Source of the DNA: Sphingomonas sp. PAMC26645
GTDB lineage: Bacteria > Pseudomonadota > Alphaproteobacteria > Sphingomonadales > Sphingomonadaceae
Direction: 5' to 3'
Assembly (NCBI RefSeq): GCF_004795835.1
Contig: NZ_CP039249.1
Location: 2,207,001 to 2,271,000, forward strand
Length of the DNA stretch: 64,000 nt
In this document: positions 17,857-26,503 of the stretch, piece after piece
Layout of the letters: each line of letters opens with the position of its first letter
Position numbering within the stretch: position 1 is the stretch's first letter
Position numbers and translations under genes: made by a program
The notes under the pieces: generated by a model
Database searches by the model: none
The model's input: the letters and a program-made list of their open reading frames with translations, nothing else
What the model was told of the DNA's origin: nothing

Positions 17857-18846
17857 TCAAGCGGCGAGTTGGTAGGTCGCTTGTCCGCTTGCCTCGAACG
17901 TCGACAAATTAGCCATGGTGGTCGCGGCGATCGCGCTCAGGGCTTCCTTTGTGAAAAAGCCCTGGTGGCCGGTCACGAGCACGTTCGAGAACATCAGCAG
18001 CCGTTCAAAAACATCGTCCTGAATCACCGCGCTGGATAGATCCTCGAAAAAGAGATCGTCTTCCTCCTCATAGACATCGAGCCCGAGATAACCGATCGCG
18101 CCGCTCTTCAGCCCCTGGATCACCGCCGCCGTGTCGATCATGCCGCCGCGGCTGGTATTGATGAGCATCGCACCGTGCTTCATGAGACCAATCGCTGCCG
18201 CATCGATGAGATGCCGTGTCGCGTCGGTAAGCGGGCAGTGAAGGGACACGATGTCGGCCTGGCTCAGCAGATTTTCGAGCGTCGTATAAGTGACGCCCAT
18301 CGCAGCGCACCCCTCGTTGGCCATGACATCATAAGCGATGACCTTGCAGCCGAAGCCGAGCATGATCTTGGCAAGGCTGGTGCCGACGCGACCCGTCCCG
18401 ACGATCCCCACGGTGCGACCATGGAGGTTGAAGCCCAAGAGCCCCTCGAGCGCGAAATTGCCCTCGCGAACCCGCGCATAGGCACGGTGGATGTTGCGAT
18501 CGAGCGCCATGATAAGCGCCACCGCATGTTCTGAAACGGCTTCGGGAGAGTAAGCCGGCACCCGGGCGACGGCGATGCCGAGCTTTTTAGCGGCCACGAG
18601 ATCGACATTGTTGAAGCCCGCCGAGCGCAGCGCGACGATCTCGATGCCGATCTCCTTGAACACCTTCAGCACGGCCTCGTCGACCTGGTCGTTGACGAAG
18701 ACGCAGACCGCCTTCGAACCGCGCGCCAGGATCGCGGTTTCGTGCGTCAGGCGGCTCTCGACGAACTTCAGACTGTGGGCGGTGCCGGCGGCCGGCTCCA
18801 GGAACGTGCGGTCATAGGATTTGGTGCTGAACACGGTGACGATCAT
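17857..18846 (-). CDS. ldhA: D-lactate dehydrogenase (2-hydroxyacid dehydrogenase family)
   Basis: Reduces pyruvate to D-lactate with NADH, regenerating NAD in fermentation. The 329-residue protein has the LdhA-type N-terminus (VTVFSTKSYDRTFLEP), the NAD motif GIVGTGRVGTSLA near 148-160, the arginine block LHCPLTDATRHLIDA, NTSRGGMIDTAAV and the catalytic His in VTGHQGFFTKEAL. It lies 52 bases downstream of an MFS transporter on the same strand and probably shares its FixJ-type promoter. The transporter could export the product, which is an inference. Confidence 0.94.
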   Translation of the reverse strand: MIVTVFSTKSYDRTFLEPAAGTAHSLKFVESRLTHETAILARGSKAVCVFVNDQVDEAVLKVFKEIGIEIVALRSAGFNNVDLVAAKKLGIAVARVPAYSPEAVSEHAVALIMALDRNIHRAYARVREGNFALEGLLGFNLHGRTVGIVGTGRVGTSLAKIMLGFGCKVIAYDVMANEGCAAMGVTYTTLENLLSQADIVSLHCPLTDATRHLIDAAAIGLMKHGAMLINTSRGGMIDTAAVIQGLKSGAIGYLGLDVYEEEDDLFFEDLSSAVIQDDVFERLLMFSNVLVTGHQGFFTKEALSAIAATTMANLSTFEASGQATYQLAA

Positions 18847-18898
18847 GGGAATTTGCCTTTGAAGAAGTCGGGGATGCTGGAGCTATCGCGCGCGGTGC

Positions 18899-20260
18899 TT
18901 AGTGCGCCGCCGCCAGGATAGGTGCCGTCGGTTCGGCGAGGGGAACGACCTTGTCCGCGTGATGACCGGTTTCTTTCAGGAAGAAGCTCAGGCCGATCGC
19001 AACGACGACACCGGCCACCAGCGGCATGAAGCCGTTCTGGAACTCGTGTAGGGTCAGCGGCGTCCCCTGCGGGATCATCAGCCGTGAGATGAACGGCGAG
19101 ACGATGCCGCTGGTCACGAAGACAAGGAAGTTCATCACCCCCGCAGCCGTGCCTTTGACCTGCGACGGGTTCGTCTCCTTCATCATCGAAAAGGGGATCA
19201 TTGCGGCCCCAGAAGCGATGCCGAGGAGCAGTGCGATGCTGTAGGGCGGGAACAGGCCGACAGGCGCGTAGATCGCGGTCAGGCCCGCTGCGAGCATGAC
19301 GAGCGCGCCGAGGATCAGCACCGGCTTGCGGCGGCCGAGATGGTCGGCAAGATAGCCAAGCAACGGACAGCCGATCACCCAGCCGATCGGTACCATCGAC
19401 GCCTCCATTGCGGCGGCGGACATCGACATGTCCTTGCCGCCGTTGAGAAAGGACGTTGCCCACACGAGCGCGCCGATCGTCGTCGGCAGGAAGAGTAGCC
19501 CGCCGATCACACCGGCAAGCCAGCTCTGCGGATTGGAGAATACGGTTTTGAACGGCTGGATCAGGCTCGCCGTCGAAAGGGGTCCGTGATGGGATTCACT
19601 GTCGCCCGTATCGCGCGGCATGATAACCCACGTCGCAATTGCCAGGACGAAACCGGCGCAGGCGAAGCCGACCCAGACATATTGCCACGGCACGTGGAAG
19701 CTGCCCGCCGGATCGATGAGCATATGGACCGGCTTGGAGCCGAAGGCGGCCCCCGCCATCCCCAGGCACTGGGTCAGGCCAATGAACATCGCGAGCATCC
19801 GCGAGGGCAGATAGCGCGCGGCTACATAGGAGGCGCCGATGAAGGCGAAGATCGCGCCGATCGCCTGGATGACGAAACCGGCTACGCCGGCGGCCTCGCT
19901 CCCCTGAGCGAAGACGAGGCATCCAAGGCCGACGACGGCGATACCGTAGGGGATCGTTCGCCGCGGCCCGTAGCGGTCGAGCAAGACACCCGCGATCAGC
20001 GCCATCAGCGCGTACGCGACATAATAGGCCGAGATCATGCCGCCGATGTGGTTGCCGCCCCATGCCTGGGTCAGCTCGTGCTGCATCACGCCCGGCGCGG
20101 AGCGGACCGCGTACTGGAAAAAGTAGAAGATCGCGCATAGGGCCCAGGCCAGGAAGAAGAGCGGCTTGAGGACGCTGGGTGGCGACATTTCGGGGCTCGT
20201 GACCACCACCGGCGTTGCCGCGGGCATGATGTCGGCCCGCGCCCGAACAGGACTCGGCAT
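18899..20260 (-). CDS. MFS transporter, anion/organic acid type
   Basis: Major facilitator protein of 453 residues with about twelve hydrophobic helices. The loop 2-3 motif is GVLLDRYGPRRTIPYG and the loop 8-9 copy is LLGYLADHLGRRKPVLI. The start MPSPVRARAD was preferred over an upstream in-frame ATG because GAGG lies before it and the upstream stretch is basic and not membrane-like. The gene precedes ldhA, so lactate or another organic acid is a reasonable cargo. FixJ-type box 7 lies about 160 bases upstream. Confidence 0.88.
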   Translation of the reverse strand: MPSPVRARADIMPAATPVVVTSPEMSPPSVLKPLFFLAWALCAIFYFFQYAVRSAPGVMQHELTQAWGGNHIGGMISAYYVAYALMALIAGVLLDRYGPRRTIPYGIAVVGLGCLVFAQGSEAAGVAGFVIQAIGAIFAFIGASYVAARYLPSRMLAMFIGLTQCLGMAGAAFGSKPVHMLIDPAGSFHVPWQYVWVGFACAGFVLAIATWVIMPRDTGDSESHHGPLSTASLIQPFKTVFSNPQSWLAGVIGGLLFLPTTIGALVWATSFLNGGKDMSMSAAAMEASMVPIGWVIGCPLLGYLADHLGRRKPVLILGALVMLAAGLTAIYAPVGLFPPYSIALLLGIASGAAMIPFSMMKETNPSQVKGTAAGVMNFLVFVTSGIVSPFISRLMIPQGTPLTLHEFQNGFMPLVAGVVVAIGLSFFLKETGHHADKVVPLAEPTAPILAAAH

Positions 20261-20415
20261 AAGGTGGATCCTCTTGAAACGGCCCCGCAGGGGATGGCAG
20301 CGGTCCAGGTGTCGCCATCGGAACAAGCACTGCCTGTTCCGGTGGGTCCGTTTTCGTCGAGTTTGACGGGTGCCTGTTCGCTCGAACTTCAATAGCGTAC
20401 CGGCTTGCTTGCCCG

Positions 20416-21366
20416 CTACGCTCGGGAACTACTCAGACCCGCTGTCGAAGGCTCCGGCTGGGCGAGAATCTTTGAAAGTCGATTGTGGATCGCGGTCGCG
20501 GCAATGGCCGCCTCGCCATCGGCGACGGCGATCTGATTGAGGCCGCGAACCAGATCGCCGGCGGCGAATAGCCCGGGGATCGAGGTTTCCTGATGCCCGT
20601 CGACGAACAGCCGGTTCGCCGTGTCGACCGCCGCGCCGACCGCGATCGCCAGCATCGTCTGGGGGACGATGCCGAACGCGGAATAGACCAGGTCGAACCG
20701 GTGCGTGACCCCGTCGCCGACTGCGACCGCGGTGACGCCATCTGTCTCCATCGCGACCGACCCGACCGCGACCTGAAATATCTCGACGCGTGCCGCCGCC
20801 AGTGCGGCACGGGTCTCCAGGGACAGCGCGATCTCGCCCGTGGGCAGCAGCAAGCTGACCTGAGACGAGAAGGTGCGGATGAACAGCGCCTCGGCGGCGG
20901 CATGCTCGCCGTTGCCGAGCACGCCGACCTTCTTGCCGATGGATTCGAAACCGTCGCAAATCGGACAGGTGCGGATGAGGCCATCCTTGACGGCTTCGGC
21001 GACGTGCGTGACCGGAGGGTTGTTTTCCACCACGCCCGTCGCGAGGATCACGGTGCGCGCAAGGATGGTATTTTGTCCCATCTTCGCCAGGAACAGGCCG
21101 TCGTCCGCGCGGTACAGCGTCTCGATCGTACCATGCTCGAGCGTGGCGCCATAGCGGCGCGCTTGCTCGCGCATGCGCGCGAGCAGGTCCACACCGGAAA
21201 TGCCTTCGGGAAAGCCTGGCAGATTATGGCTGAGCGCAATCCATTTGGCACGACTCCACCCCTTGTCGATCACCAGAACGTTGCGTCGGAACCGGCCGAG
21301 ATAGGTCGCTGCGGTGAGGCCCGCAGGACCGCCGCCGATGATGACACAGTCGAGCACTGCGGTCAT
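20416..21366 (-). CDS. Thioredoxin-reductase-like FAD/NAD(P) oxidoreductase
   Basis: Flavoprotein of 316 residues. It has an FAD dinucleotide motif CVIIGGGPAGLTAATYLGR (7-25), the redox-active cysteine pair in RTCPICDGFE, a second nucleotide motif GVLGNGEHAAAEAL and the C-terminal GLFAAGDLVRGLNQIAVADGEAA. This matches low-molecular-weight thioredoxin reductases, although the NAD(P) motif is not the canonical GGGDSA form, so the substrate may differ. The ATG overlaps the stop of the preceding FAD dehydrogenase (ATGA), indicating one operon. The end of the gene contains FixJ-type box 7. Confidence 0.88.
   Translation of the reverse strand: MTAVLDCVIIGGGPAGLTAATYLGRFRRNVLVIDKGWSRAKWIALSHNLPGFPEGISGVDLLARMREQARRYGATLEHGTIETLYRADDGLFLAKMGQNTILARTVILATGVVENNPPVTHVAEAVKDGLIRTCPICDGFESIGKKVGVLGNGEHAAAEALFIRTFSSQVSLLLPTGEIALSLETRAALAAARVEIFQVAVGSVAMETDGVTAVAVGDGVTHRFDLVYSAFGIVPQTMLAIAVGAAVDTANRLFVDGHQETSIPGLFAAGDLVRGLNQIAVADGEAAIAATAIHNRLSKILAQPEPSTAGLSSSRA
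20419..20437 (-). promoter_or_regulatory. FixJ-type box 7
   Basis: Reads TCTGAGTAGTTCCCGAGCG on the minus strand toward the MFS transporter and ldhA. It lies wholly inside the last codons of the flavoprotein gene, so selection on the box and on the protein tail act on the same bases. Confidence 0.7.
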
Positions 21367-22838
21367 GCCCGCGCCGCACCGGCGGCCGACCCACAAAGCG
21401 CCGCGTTGCGACCGGCAACGCGGCCAAAGGCAAAGCACTCCGCGATGTTGCCGCCGCCCTGATAGAGAAAGGAATAGATTGAGCCGTGCTCGCCGGCGGA
21501 AAACAGCCGATCGATCGCGCTGCCGTCGGTACCGACGATCTGCGCTTGCGCGTTGCGCCGCGGTCCGCCCTGCGTGTTCACGAGCGCAGGAGTCAATTCC
21601 ATCGCATAGAAGGGACCCGCCTCGATCGCACCGAGCGTCTGAGGTTTGCGACCCCAGTCCGGATCGGCGCCGTTGCGCGCGGACTCGTTGAAGCGGCTGA
21701 TCGTGTGCTCGAGCGCCGCGGGCGGAAGGTCGATCAGCTTCGCCAATTGTCGCAGCGTGCCCGCCGTCTTGATCCAGCCCTTGCCGACCTCACGCAGATT
21801 GTCGTCGCTCCAGTCGTACAGATTGCCGTGGCTGACGTCCCAGTCCGCCCCGGCCTTTCCGATCGGGCCGTGCTTGCGGTAAGTCTCGTCGAAGATCATG
21901 TGGATCGGCAAGGGCATCGCCTGCCGCCCCCAGTGACCGTGGCGCTTCACCTTGCCGTGTGCGTCGCCCACCGAGCAGGGTTCGCCCTCCATCGTGAACC
22001 GGCTGCCGTCGGCGCCGACGAAGACGAAGCTTTGCCCATGCGGAAGGTTCAGCCACTGCGCGACCGGGATATCGGGCGCCTTGAACGACAGGATTGGGCC
22101 AGACACGTTGCTCATGTGCCAGAGGTCGGCGCCGACCTCGAGTCCCATGCGAATGCCGTCGCCGGTGTTGTAGGGTGTGCCGACCGGGTGCACGCGCGGT
22201 AGTCCATCCACGTAGTTGCGGATCATGGCCGGGTTGTTCTCGAACCCGCCACACGTCAGCACCACGCCGCGGCGCGCGCGGATCGCGACGCGCTTGCCCC
22301 GGCGTTCGGCGATGACACCGACGATCCGGCGCTCCTCCATCACCAAGCTGACCGCGGGCGTGTCATAAGAGATCGGCACATGGCGGGCCTCGACGGCGGC
22401 CTCGACCAGGCGCCAGAGGCGTTCGCCGCCGACCGGGCCTTCCCCGTTCAGCAGCACGCGCACGCAGTCAGACCCGGCGAGTTCGGGGAACTCGACATAC
22501 GGCATTTCGACCGGGGTCATGCCCAGGCCTTCGAGCCACGCCTTGTTGGCGAACATCTCCGTGGCCCACACGTCGAGTAGCTCGTCTGAGATGTCGTCCA
22601 TGTACGGCCCGGCCATCGACCGGAAGTAGACCTTCGCTGTCTCCGCATCGGCTGGCCAGAAGACGATATTGGCCGAGACGCGGCTGTTACCGCCCTTGTG
22701 CGCTTCGGGCGCCTTTTCGAGCAATAGAACCTGCGCGCCGGCCTCTTGCGCGGTCATCGCCGCCGTTGCGCCTGCATAGCCATAGCCGACGACGATCACG
22801 TCGGTCTCTTCATCCCAATGGAGTGGCGCCGGTGTCAT
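21363..22838 (-). CDS. FAD-dependent dehydrogenase (fumarate reductase/3-ketosteroid dehydrogenase-like)
   Basis: A 491-residue flavoprotein of the FAD_binding_2 family. It starts with VIVVGYGYAGATAAMTAQEAGAQVLLLEKAPEAHKGG, where GYG-Y-A-G replaces the usual GxGxxG ending, continues with GGNSRVSANI, VVLTCGGFENNPAMI and ends with RLFSAGEHGSIYSFLYQGGGNIAECFAFGRVAGR. Members reduce or oxidise C=C bonds in organic acids, steroids and related compounds. No signal peptide is present, so it is cytoplasmic. It forms an operon with the thioredoxin-reductase-like protein, a possible electron donor. FixJ-type box 8 lies about 118 bases upstream. Use as a soluble electron sink under low oxygen is an inference. 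Confidence 0.86.
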   Translation of the reverse strand: MTPAPLHWDEETDVIVVGYGYAGATAAMTAQEAGAQVLLLEKAPEAHKGGNSRVSANIVFWPADAETAKVYFRSMAGPYMDDISDELLDVWATEMFANKAWLEGLGMTPVEMPYVEFPELAGSDCVRVLLNGEGPVGGERLWRLVEAAVEARHVPISYDTPAVSLVMEERRIVGVIAERRGKRVAIRARRGVVLTCGGFENNPAMIRNYVDGLPRVHPVGTPYNTGDGIRMGLEVGADLWHMSNVSGPILSFKAPDIPVAQWLNLPHGQSFVFVGADGSRFTMEGEPCSVGDAHGKVKRHGHWGRQAMPLPIHMIFDETYRKHGPIGKAGADWDVSHGNLYDWSDDNLREVGKGWIKTAGTLRQLAKLIDLPPAALEHTISRFNESARNGADPDWGRKPQTLGAIEAGPFYAMELTPALVNTQGGPRRNAQAQIVGTDGSAIDRLFSAGEHGSIYSFLYQGGGNIAECFAFGRVAGRNAALCGSAAGAARA

Positions 22839-22956
22839 GATGGTTGCCTTTCGGGGCGCGCGTGAGCGCATTCGCTTAGCTTGACGTGCGGAGAAGAGGG
22901 CATCCGGACGCTTTGAGTGCGACCCCGATGTATCGAAGGAACCCAGCCTCCGAGCC

Positions 22957-22974
22957 TATCGGGAACTACGCATA
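22957..22974 (-). promoter_or_regulatory. FixJ-type box 8
   Basis: Reads TATGCGTAGTTCCCGATA on the minus strand toward the FAD dehydrogenase operon, about 118 bases from the start codon. Confidence 0.75.
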
Positions 22975-23017
22975 GAGAGCGAGGGACAGATCGCGAGCGG
23001 GCACTGAGTGGCCGGCC

Positions 23018-23035
23018 ATGCGTAGTTCCCGACGG
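23018..23035 (+). promoter_or_regulatory. FixJ-type box 9
   Basis: Reads ATGCGTAGTTCCCGACGG on the plus strand toward the ATPase-membrane protein-copper ATPase operon, about 140 bases from the proposed start. Confidence 0.75.
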
Positions 23036-23175
23036 TGATCCTGCTCCGGATCGACCGATATGATGCGCCGGAATGTCGTTTCCCAACCGACGGGCGACGA
23101 TACGGTACACACCGGATCGGACCCTGCAGCGATGAGCATCAACCGATCGACGGACATACCGGCAATGGGCGCGCG

Positions 23176-25833
23176 ATGAACGTGCAACATCCCTTCGATA
23201 CCGTCGCCCAGCACGACGGCCCGATTGCGTGGCATGCGATATCGAGCATCGACATCTCAGCGCGGGTCGGCACCACCGATGATGGCCTGCAGCCAAAGGA
23301 TGCAGCCGCACGGTTGGTGAAGGATGGTCTCAACGAGCTCGCGCCACCACCTGCGCCTTCGCCGGTGCTGCTGTTCGTCCGCCAGTTCAACAGCCCACTG
23401 ATCTACCTTCTGATCGCCGCGGCGGCGATTTCGCTCGGCCTTGGGCATCGGACCGACGCCGCCTTCATTGGCGTCGTCCTGATCATCAATGCCGTCATCG
23501 GCACCTTCCAGGAAGGCAAGGCTGCCGAAAGTCTTGCCGCCTTGCGCGACATGATCGGGCACACCGCGACCGTCCGGCGCGGGGGCATGGTATCGGTCGT
23601 CGACGCGCGCGACGTGGTAGTCGGGGACGTCGTCGTGCTTGAAAGCGGAATGGCGGTTCCCGCCGACATTCGGCTCTCGTCCAGCAACGCGCTGCGTGTC
23701 GATCAATCGACCTTCAGTGGCGAGTCGGTGGCGGTCACGAAGGATTCGGACGCCGTCATTCCCGAACAGACCCCGCCTGGTGACAGGGTCACCATGCTGC
23801 TGGCCGGTACGATGGTCGAGGAGGGCCGCGCTACCGGGATCGTCGTGGCAACCGGAGCAGACACCGCGCTCGGCGAGATCGACGCATCGCTACGAACGAC
23901 CAAGGCGACGCCACCACCCCTCAGCCTCCGGCTCGATCGCTTGGCCCGGCAGATCAGCATCGCGACGATCGCGCTGATCGTACCGTTCGCAATGATTCTG
24001 CTCTACCAGGGGCGCCCGGGCGACCAGATCCTGCTGCTGGCGGTCGCGCTTGCCGTGTCCGCGATTCCCGAAGGACTGTCGATCGCGGTCACCGTCGCGC
24101 TTGCAGCGGGCACCCGCCGGATGGCGGCGCGCAACGTCATCGTCCGATCGCTCCCAGCCGTCGAAGGGCTGGGCGCGTGCACGATCATCGCCAGCGACAA
24201 GACGGGCACGCTGACGCGGAACATCCTTTCCGTCGAGCGCGTCTTGCTGGCCGACGGGTCCGTCTTCGATCGGGCGGAGTGGTTCTCGCATGCAGACGGT
24301 CTCGCCGCCATCTGGCGCGCAGGCGCGCTCTGCAACGAGGCGTCGATCGGAGCGGATGGCGCACCGGTCGGCGATACCGTCGACGTGGCACTGCTGGCAT
24401 TCGCAGCGGATTCTGGCGCCGACCTGCCGGCACTTCGGGCCATCGTGCGCTTGGCGGCGCTTCCGTATGAACCCGCCAACAAATTCTCAACCGTCGCCAT
24501 TGACGAAGGGAAAGGCCGGCATGTCTTTGCCAAGGGCGCCCCCGAGATCATCCGGCCGATGTGCGGTCCGATCGACCCCGCGGCGATTGCCAAGGCCACC
24601 GCGATGGCCGAAGAAGGCTATCGGATAATCGCGGTCGGGGCTTCCAACGGGCCGACGACGATCGACGCCGCGAACCCGAGCGGCCTCATTTTCCTCGGCT
24701 GGATCGGTTTAATCGATCCGGTTCGCCCGGAGGTTCCCGCTGCCATCGCATCCTGCGCCCTCGCAGGTATCGGCGTGCGCATGGTGACCGGCGACCATCC
24801 GGGTACCGCGCTGACGATTGCGCGCAGCCTGGGCCTCGACGTCGATGCGTCGCAAGTCATCACCGGCATTCAGATGAGCGCCTTGACGAACCGCCCGCGG
24901 GACCTGTCCGCGCTGGTGCTCGGCGGTCGGGTCTTCGCGCGGATCGAGCCGGTGCAGAAGCTTGAGATCGTCCGCATCCTCGCGGCAAGCGGCGAACTGG
25001 TCGCGGTGACGGGCGACGGTGTAAACGACGCCCCCGCGCTCCAGGCCGCGCATATCGGCGTTGCGATGGGTATCGCCGGCACCGACGCCGCGCGCGGCGC
25101 GGCCGATCTCGTCCTGGCAGACGATAATTTCGCGTCGATCGTGGCGGGTGTCGAGGAGGGGCGAATCACCTATGCCAACGTCCGTCGGATCGTGATCATC
25201 CTGCTCGCAACGGGCATTGCCGAGATCGGGATGTTTCTGGGGTCGGTCGCGCTTGGGCTGCCCATGCCACTAACCGCCGTACAACTGCTGTGGCTAAATC
25301 TCGTCACCAACGGCGCGCAGGATGTCATGCTGGGGTTCGGTCGCGGTGAGGGCGACGAGTTGCGCCAGCCGCCACGGCCCCCGAGCGAGCCGATCCTCGA
25401 CCGCAGCGCGATCGCACTGATGATCCCGCCGGCCGTGATAATGACGGGTCTGGCGCTGTTCCTGGTCGACACCATGCACCGGCAAGGCAACACGCTCGCC
25501 GAAATCCAGAACGCGGTCCTGCTGATGACGGTCCTGTTTCAGAATGTCTATGTGCTGTGCATGCGCAGCGAGCGACGTTCGATCCTGCGCCAGTCGCCCT
25601 TCTCCAATCCCTGGCTTCTTCTCGGCGTCGGCGTTGCGGTCGCGTTGCAACTCCTAGCGATGTTCTGGCCGGTCCTCGGCAGGGTCGTGGGAACCTCGCC
25701 CGTCTCGGCCGCCACCCTGTGGTTTTGCCTAATCGCCACCGCCGCGACCGTCGTCGTCACGGAAGTGACCAAGCATGTTGTGGCACGCTGGCGATGTCCT
25801 GAACCACTCTGCACGCAAGGGAAAAGCGCATGA
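23176..25833 (+). CDS. P-type cation ATPase, type II (Ca/Na-like)
   Basis: Inner-membrane cation pump of 885 residues. In order: cation-ATPase N-terminal domain (about 15-85, including GLNELAPPPAPSPVLLFVRQF), actuator with SGES (181-184), helix M4 motif IPEGL (297-301) typical of calcium-type pumps, phosphorylation site DKTGT (D341), TGD and GDGVNDAPAL hinge motifs, then M5-M10 with LLWLNLVTNGAQDVMLGF. The ribosome site before the ATG is weak, so the exact start is uncertain. Ion identity is inferred only from the class. It leads an operon with a cysteine-containing membrane protein and a copper ATPase, controlled by FixJ-type box 9. Confidence 0.88.
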   Translation: MNVQHPFDTVAQHDGPIAWHAISSIDISARVGTTDDGLQPKDAAARLVKDGLNELAPPPAPSPVLLFVRQFNSPLIYLLIAAAAISLGLGHRTDAAFIGVVLIINAVIGTFQEGKAAESLAALRDMIGHTATVRRGGMVSVVDARDVVVGDVVVLESGMAVPADIRLSSSNALRVDQSTFSGESVAVTKDSDAVIPEQTPPGDRVTMLLAGTMVEEGRATGIVVATGADTALGEIDASLRTTKATPPPLSLRLDRLARQISIATIALIVPFAMILLYQGRPGDQILLLAVALAVSAIPEGLSIAVTVALAAGTRRMAARNVIVRSLPAVEGLGACTIIASDKTGTLTRNILSVERVLLADGSVFDRAEWFSHADGLAAIWRAGALCNEASIGADGAPVGDTVDVALLAFAADSGADLPALRAIVRLAALPYEPANKFSTVAIDEGKGRHVFAKGAPEIIRPMCGPIDPAAIAKATAMAEEGYRIIAVGASNGPTTIDAANPSGLIFLGWIGLIDPVRPEVPAAIASCALAGIGVRMVTGDHPGTALTIARSLGLDVDASQVITGIQMSALTNRPRDLSALVLGGRVFARIEPVQKLEIVRILAASGELVAVTGDGVNDAPALQAAHIGVAMGIAGTDAARGAADLVLADDNFASIVAGVEEGRITYANVRRIVIILLATGIAEIGMFLGSVALGLPMPLTAVQLLWLNLVTNGAQDVMLGFGRGEGDELRQPPRPPSEPILDRSAIALMIPPAVIMTGLALFLVDTMHRQGNTLAEIQNAVLLMTVLFQNVYVLCMRSERRSILRQSPFSNPWLLLGVGVAVALQLLAMFWPVLGRVVGTSPVSAATLWFCLIATAATVVVTEVTKHVVARWRCPEPLCTQGKSA

Positions 25834-25864
25834 GCGTGATCGACTCCGGCAAGCGCGCGGTCCT

Positions 25865-26446
25865 ATGACTCAGCGCATGCAGGACCTCGCCCGGGAGATC
25901 GTTCGGCTACAAGCCGAACTCGATCGCGAGATCGAAAGCCGCAAGCGGGCATTGGGCGTTGAGGTCGCGGGACGCATCGTGGGGTTCGAACGCGGTGTGC
26001 TCGAGGCCCACCGCCAGTTACGGGTGTCGGTCGGGCGCTTCATTGCGCAGTCGGAGCTTGTCTCCTGGCTGACCGCCCCAGTGATCTACTCGCTGATTGT
26101 GCCCTTCGTGCTCGTCGATCTATGGGTAAGCCTCTATCAGGCGATCTGCTTCCGGGCTTATGGCATCGAGCGGGTACGACGCTCGGACTATATCCTCTTC
26201 GACCGCAGGCATCTGGCCTATCTGAACCGGGTCGAGGCGCTGAATTGCATGTTCTGTTCCTACGGCAATGGTCTTATCGGTTTCGTTCGCGAGGTCAGCA
26301 GTCGTACCGAACAATATTGGTGTCCGATCAAGCACGCGCTGCGCGTGAACGATCCGCTGCAACGCTATTACGAATTCCTCGAATATGGCGATGCCGACGG
26401 ATACCGGACGCGACTGGCCGAATTTCGCGATCGTCTCCGTGGCTGA
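25865..26446 (+). CDS. Conserved membrane protein with a CxxC pair, unknown function
   Basis: A 193-residue product of no recognised function. Residues 1-60 look like a helical, charged coiled-coil-like stretch (MQDLAREIVRLQAELDREIESRKRAL). One or two hydrophobic spans lie at about 68-96 (WLTAPVIYSLIVPFVLVDLWVSL). The cytoplasm-facing remainder contains cysteines at 95, 128, 131 and 153, in YQAICFRAYG, NCMFCSYGNG and YWCPIKHA. This suggests a bound metal, an iron-sulfur site or a redox role. It lies between two P-type ATPases, 31 bases after the first and 57 before the second, so it is likely in their operon. It could be a metal-handling partner. Confidence 0.75.
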   Translation: MTQRMQDLAREIVRLQAELDREIESRKRALGVEVAGRIVGFERGVLEAHRQLRVSVGRFIAQSELVSWLTAPVIYSLIVPFVLVDLWVSLYQAICFRAYGIERVRRSDYILFDRRHLAYLNRVEALNCMFCSYGNGLIGFVREVSSRTEQYWCPIKHALRVNDPLQRYYEFLEYGDADGYRTRLAEFRDRLRG

Positions 26447-26503
26447 ATCCTGACGCAGCGAAGGAGTGACTTTCGCCAATTGGCCAAGCCCGATGGAGTG
26501 GCA

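Larger units (their letters stand above)
22839..23175. promoter_or_regulatory. Divergent promoter region with FixJ-type boxes 8 and 9
   Basis: This 337-base gap lies between two divergent operons. Two boxes about 45 bases apart face outward, as in the gap near 2.9 kb. No convincing gene is seen in it. Confidence 0.65.
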
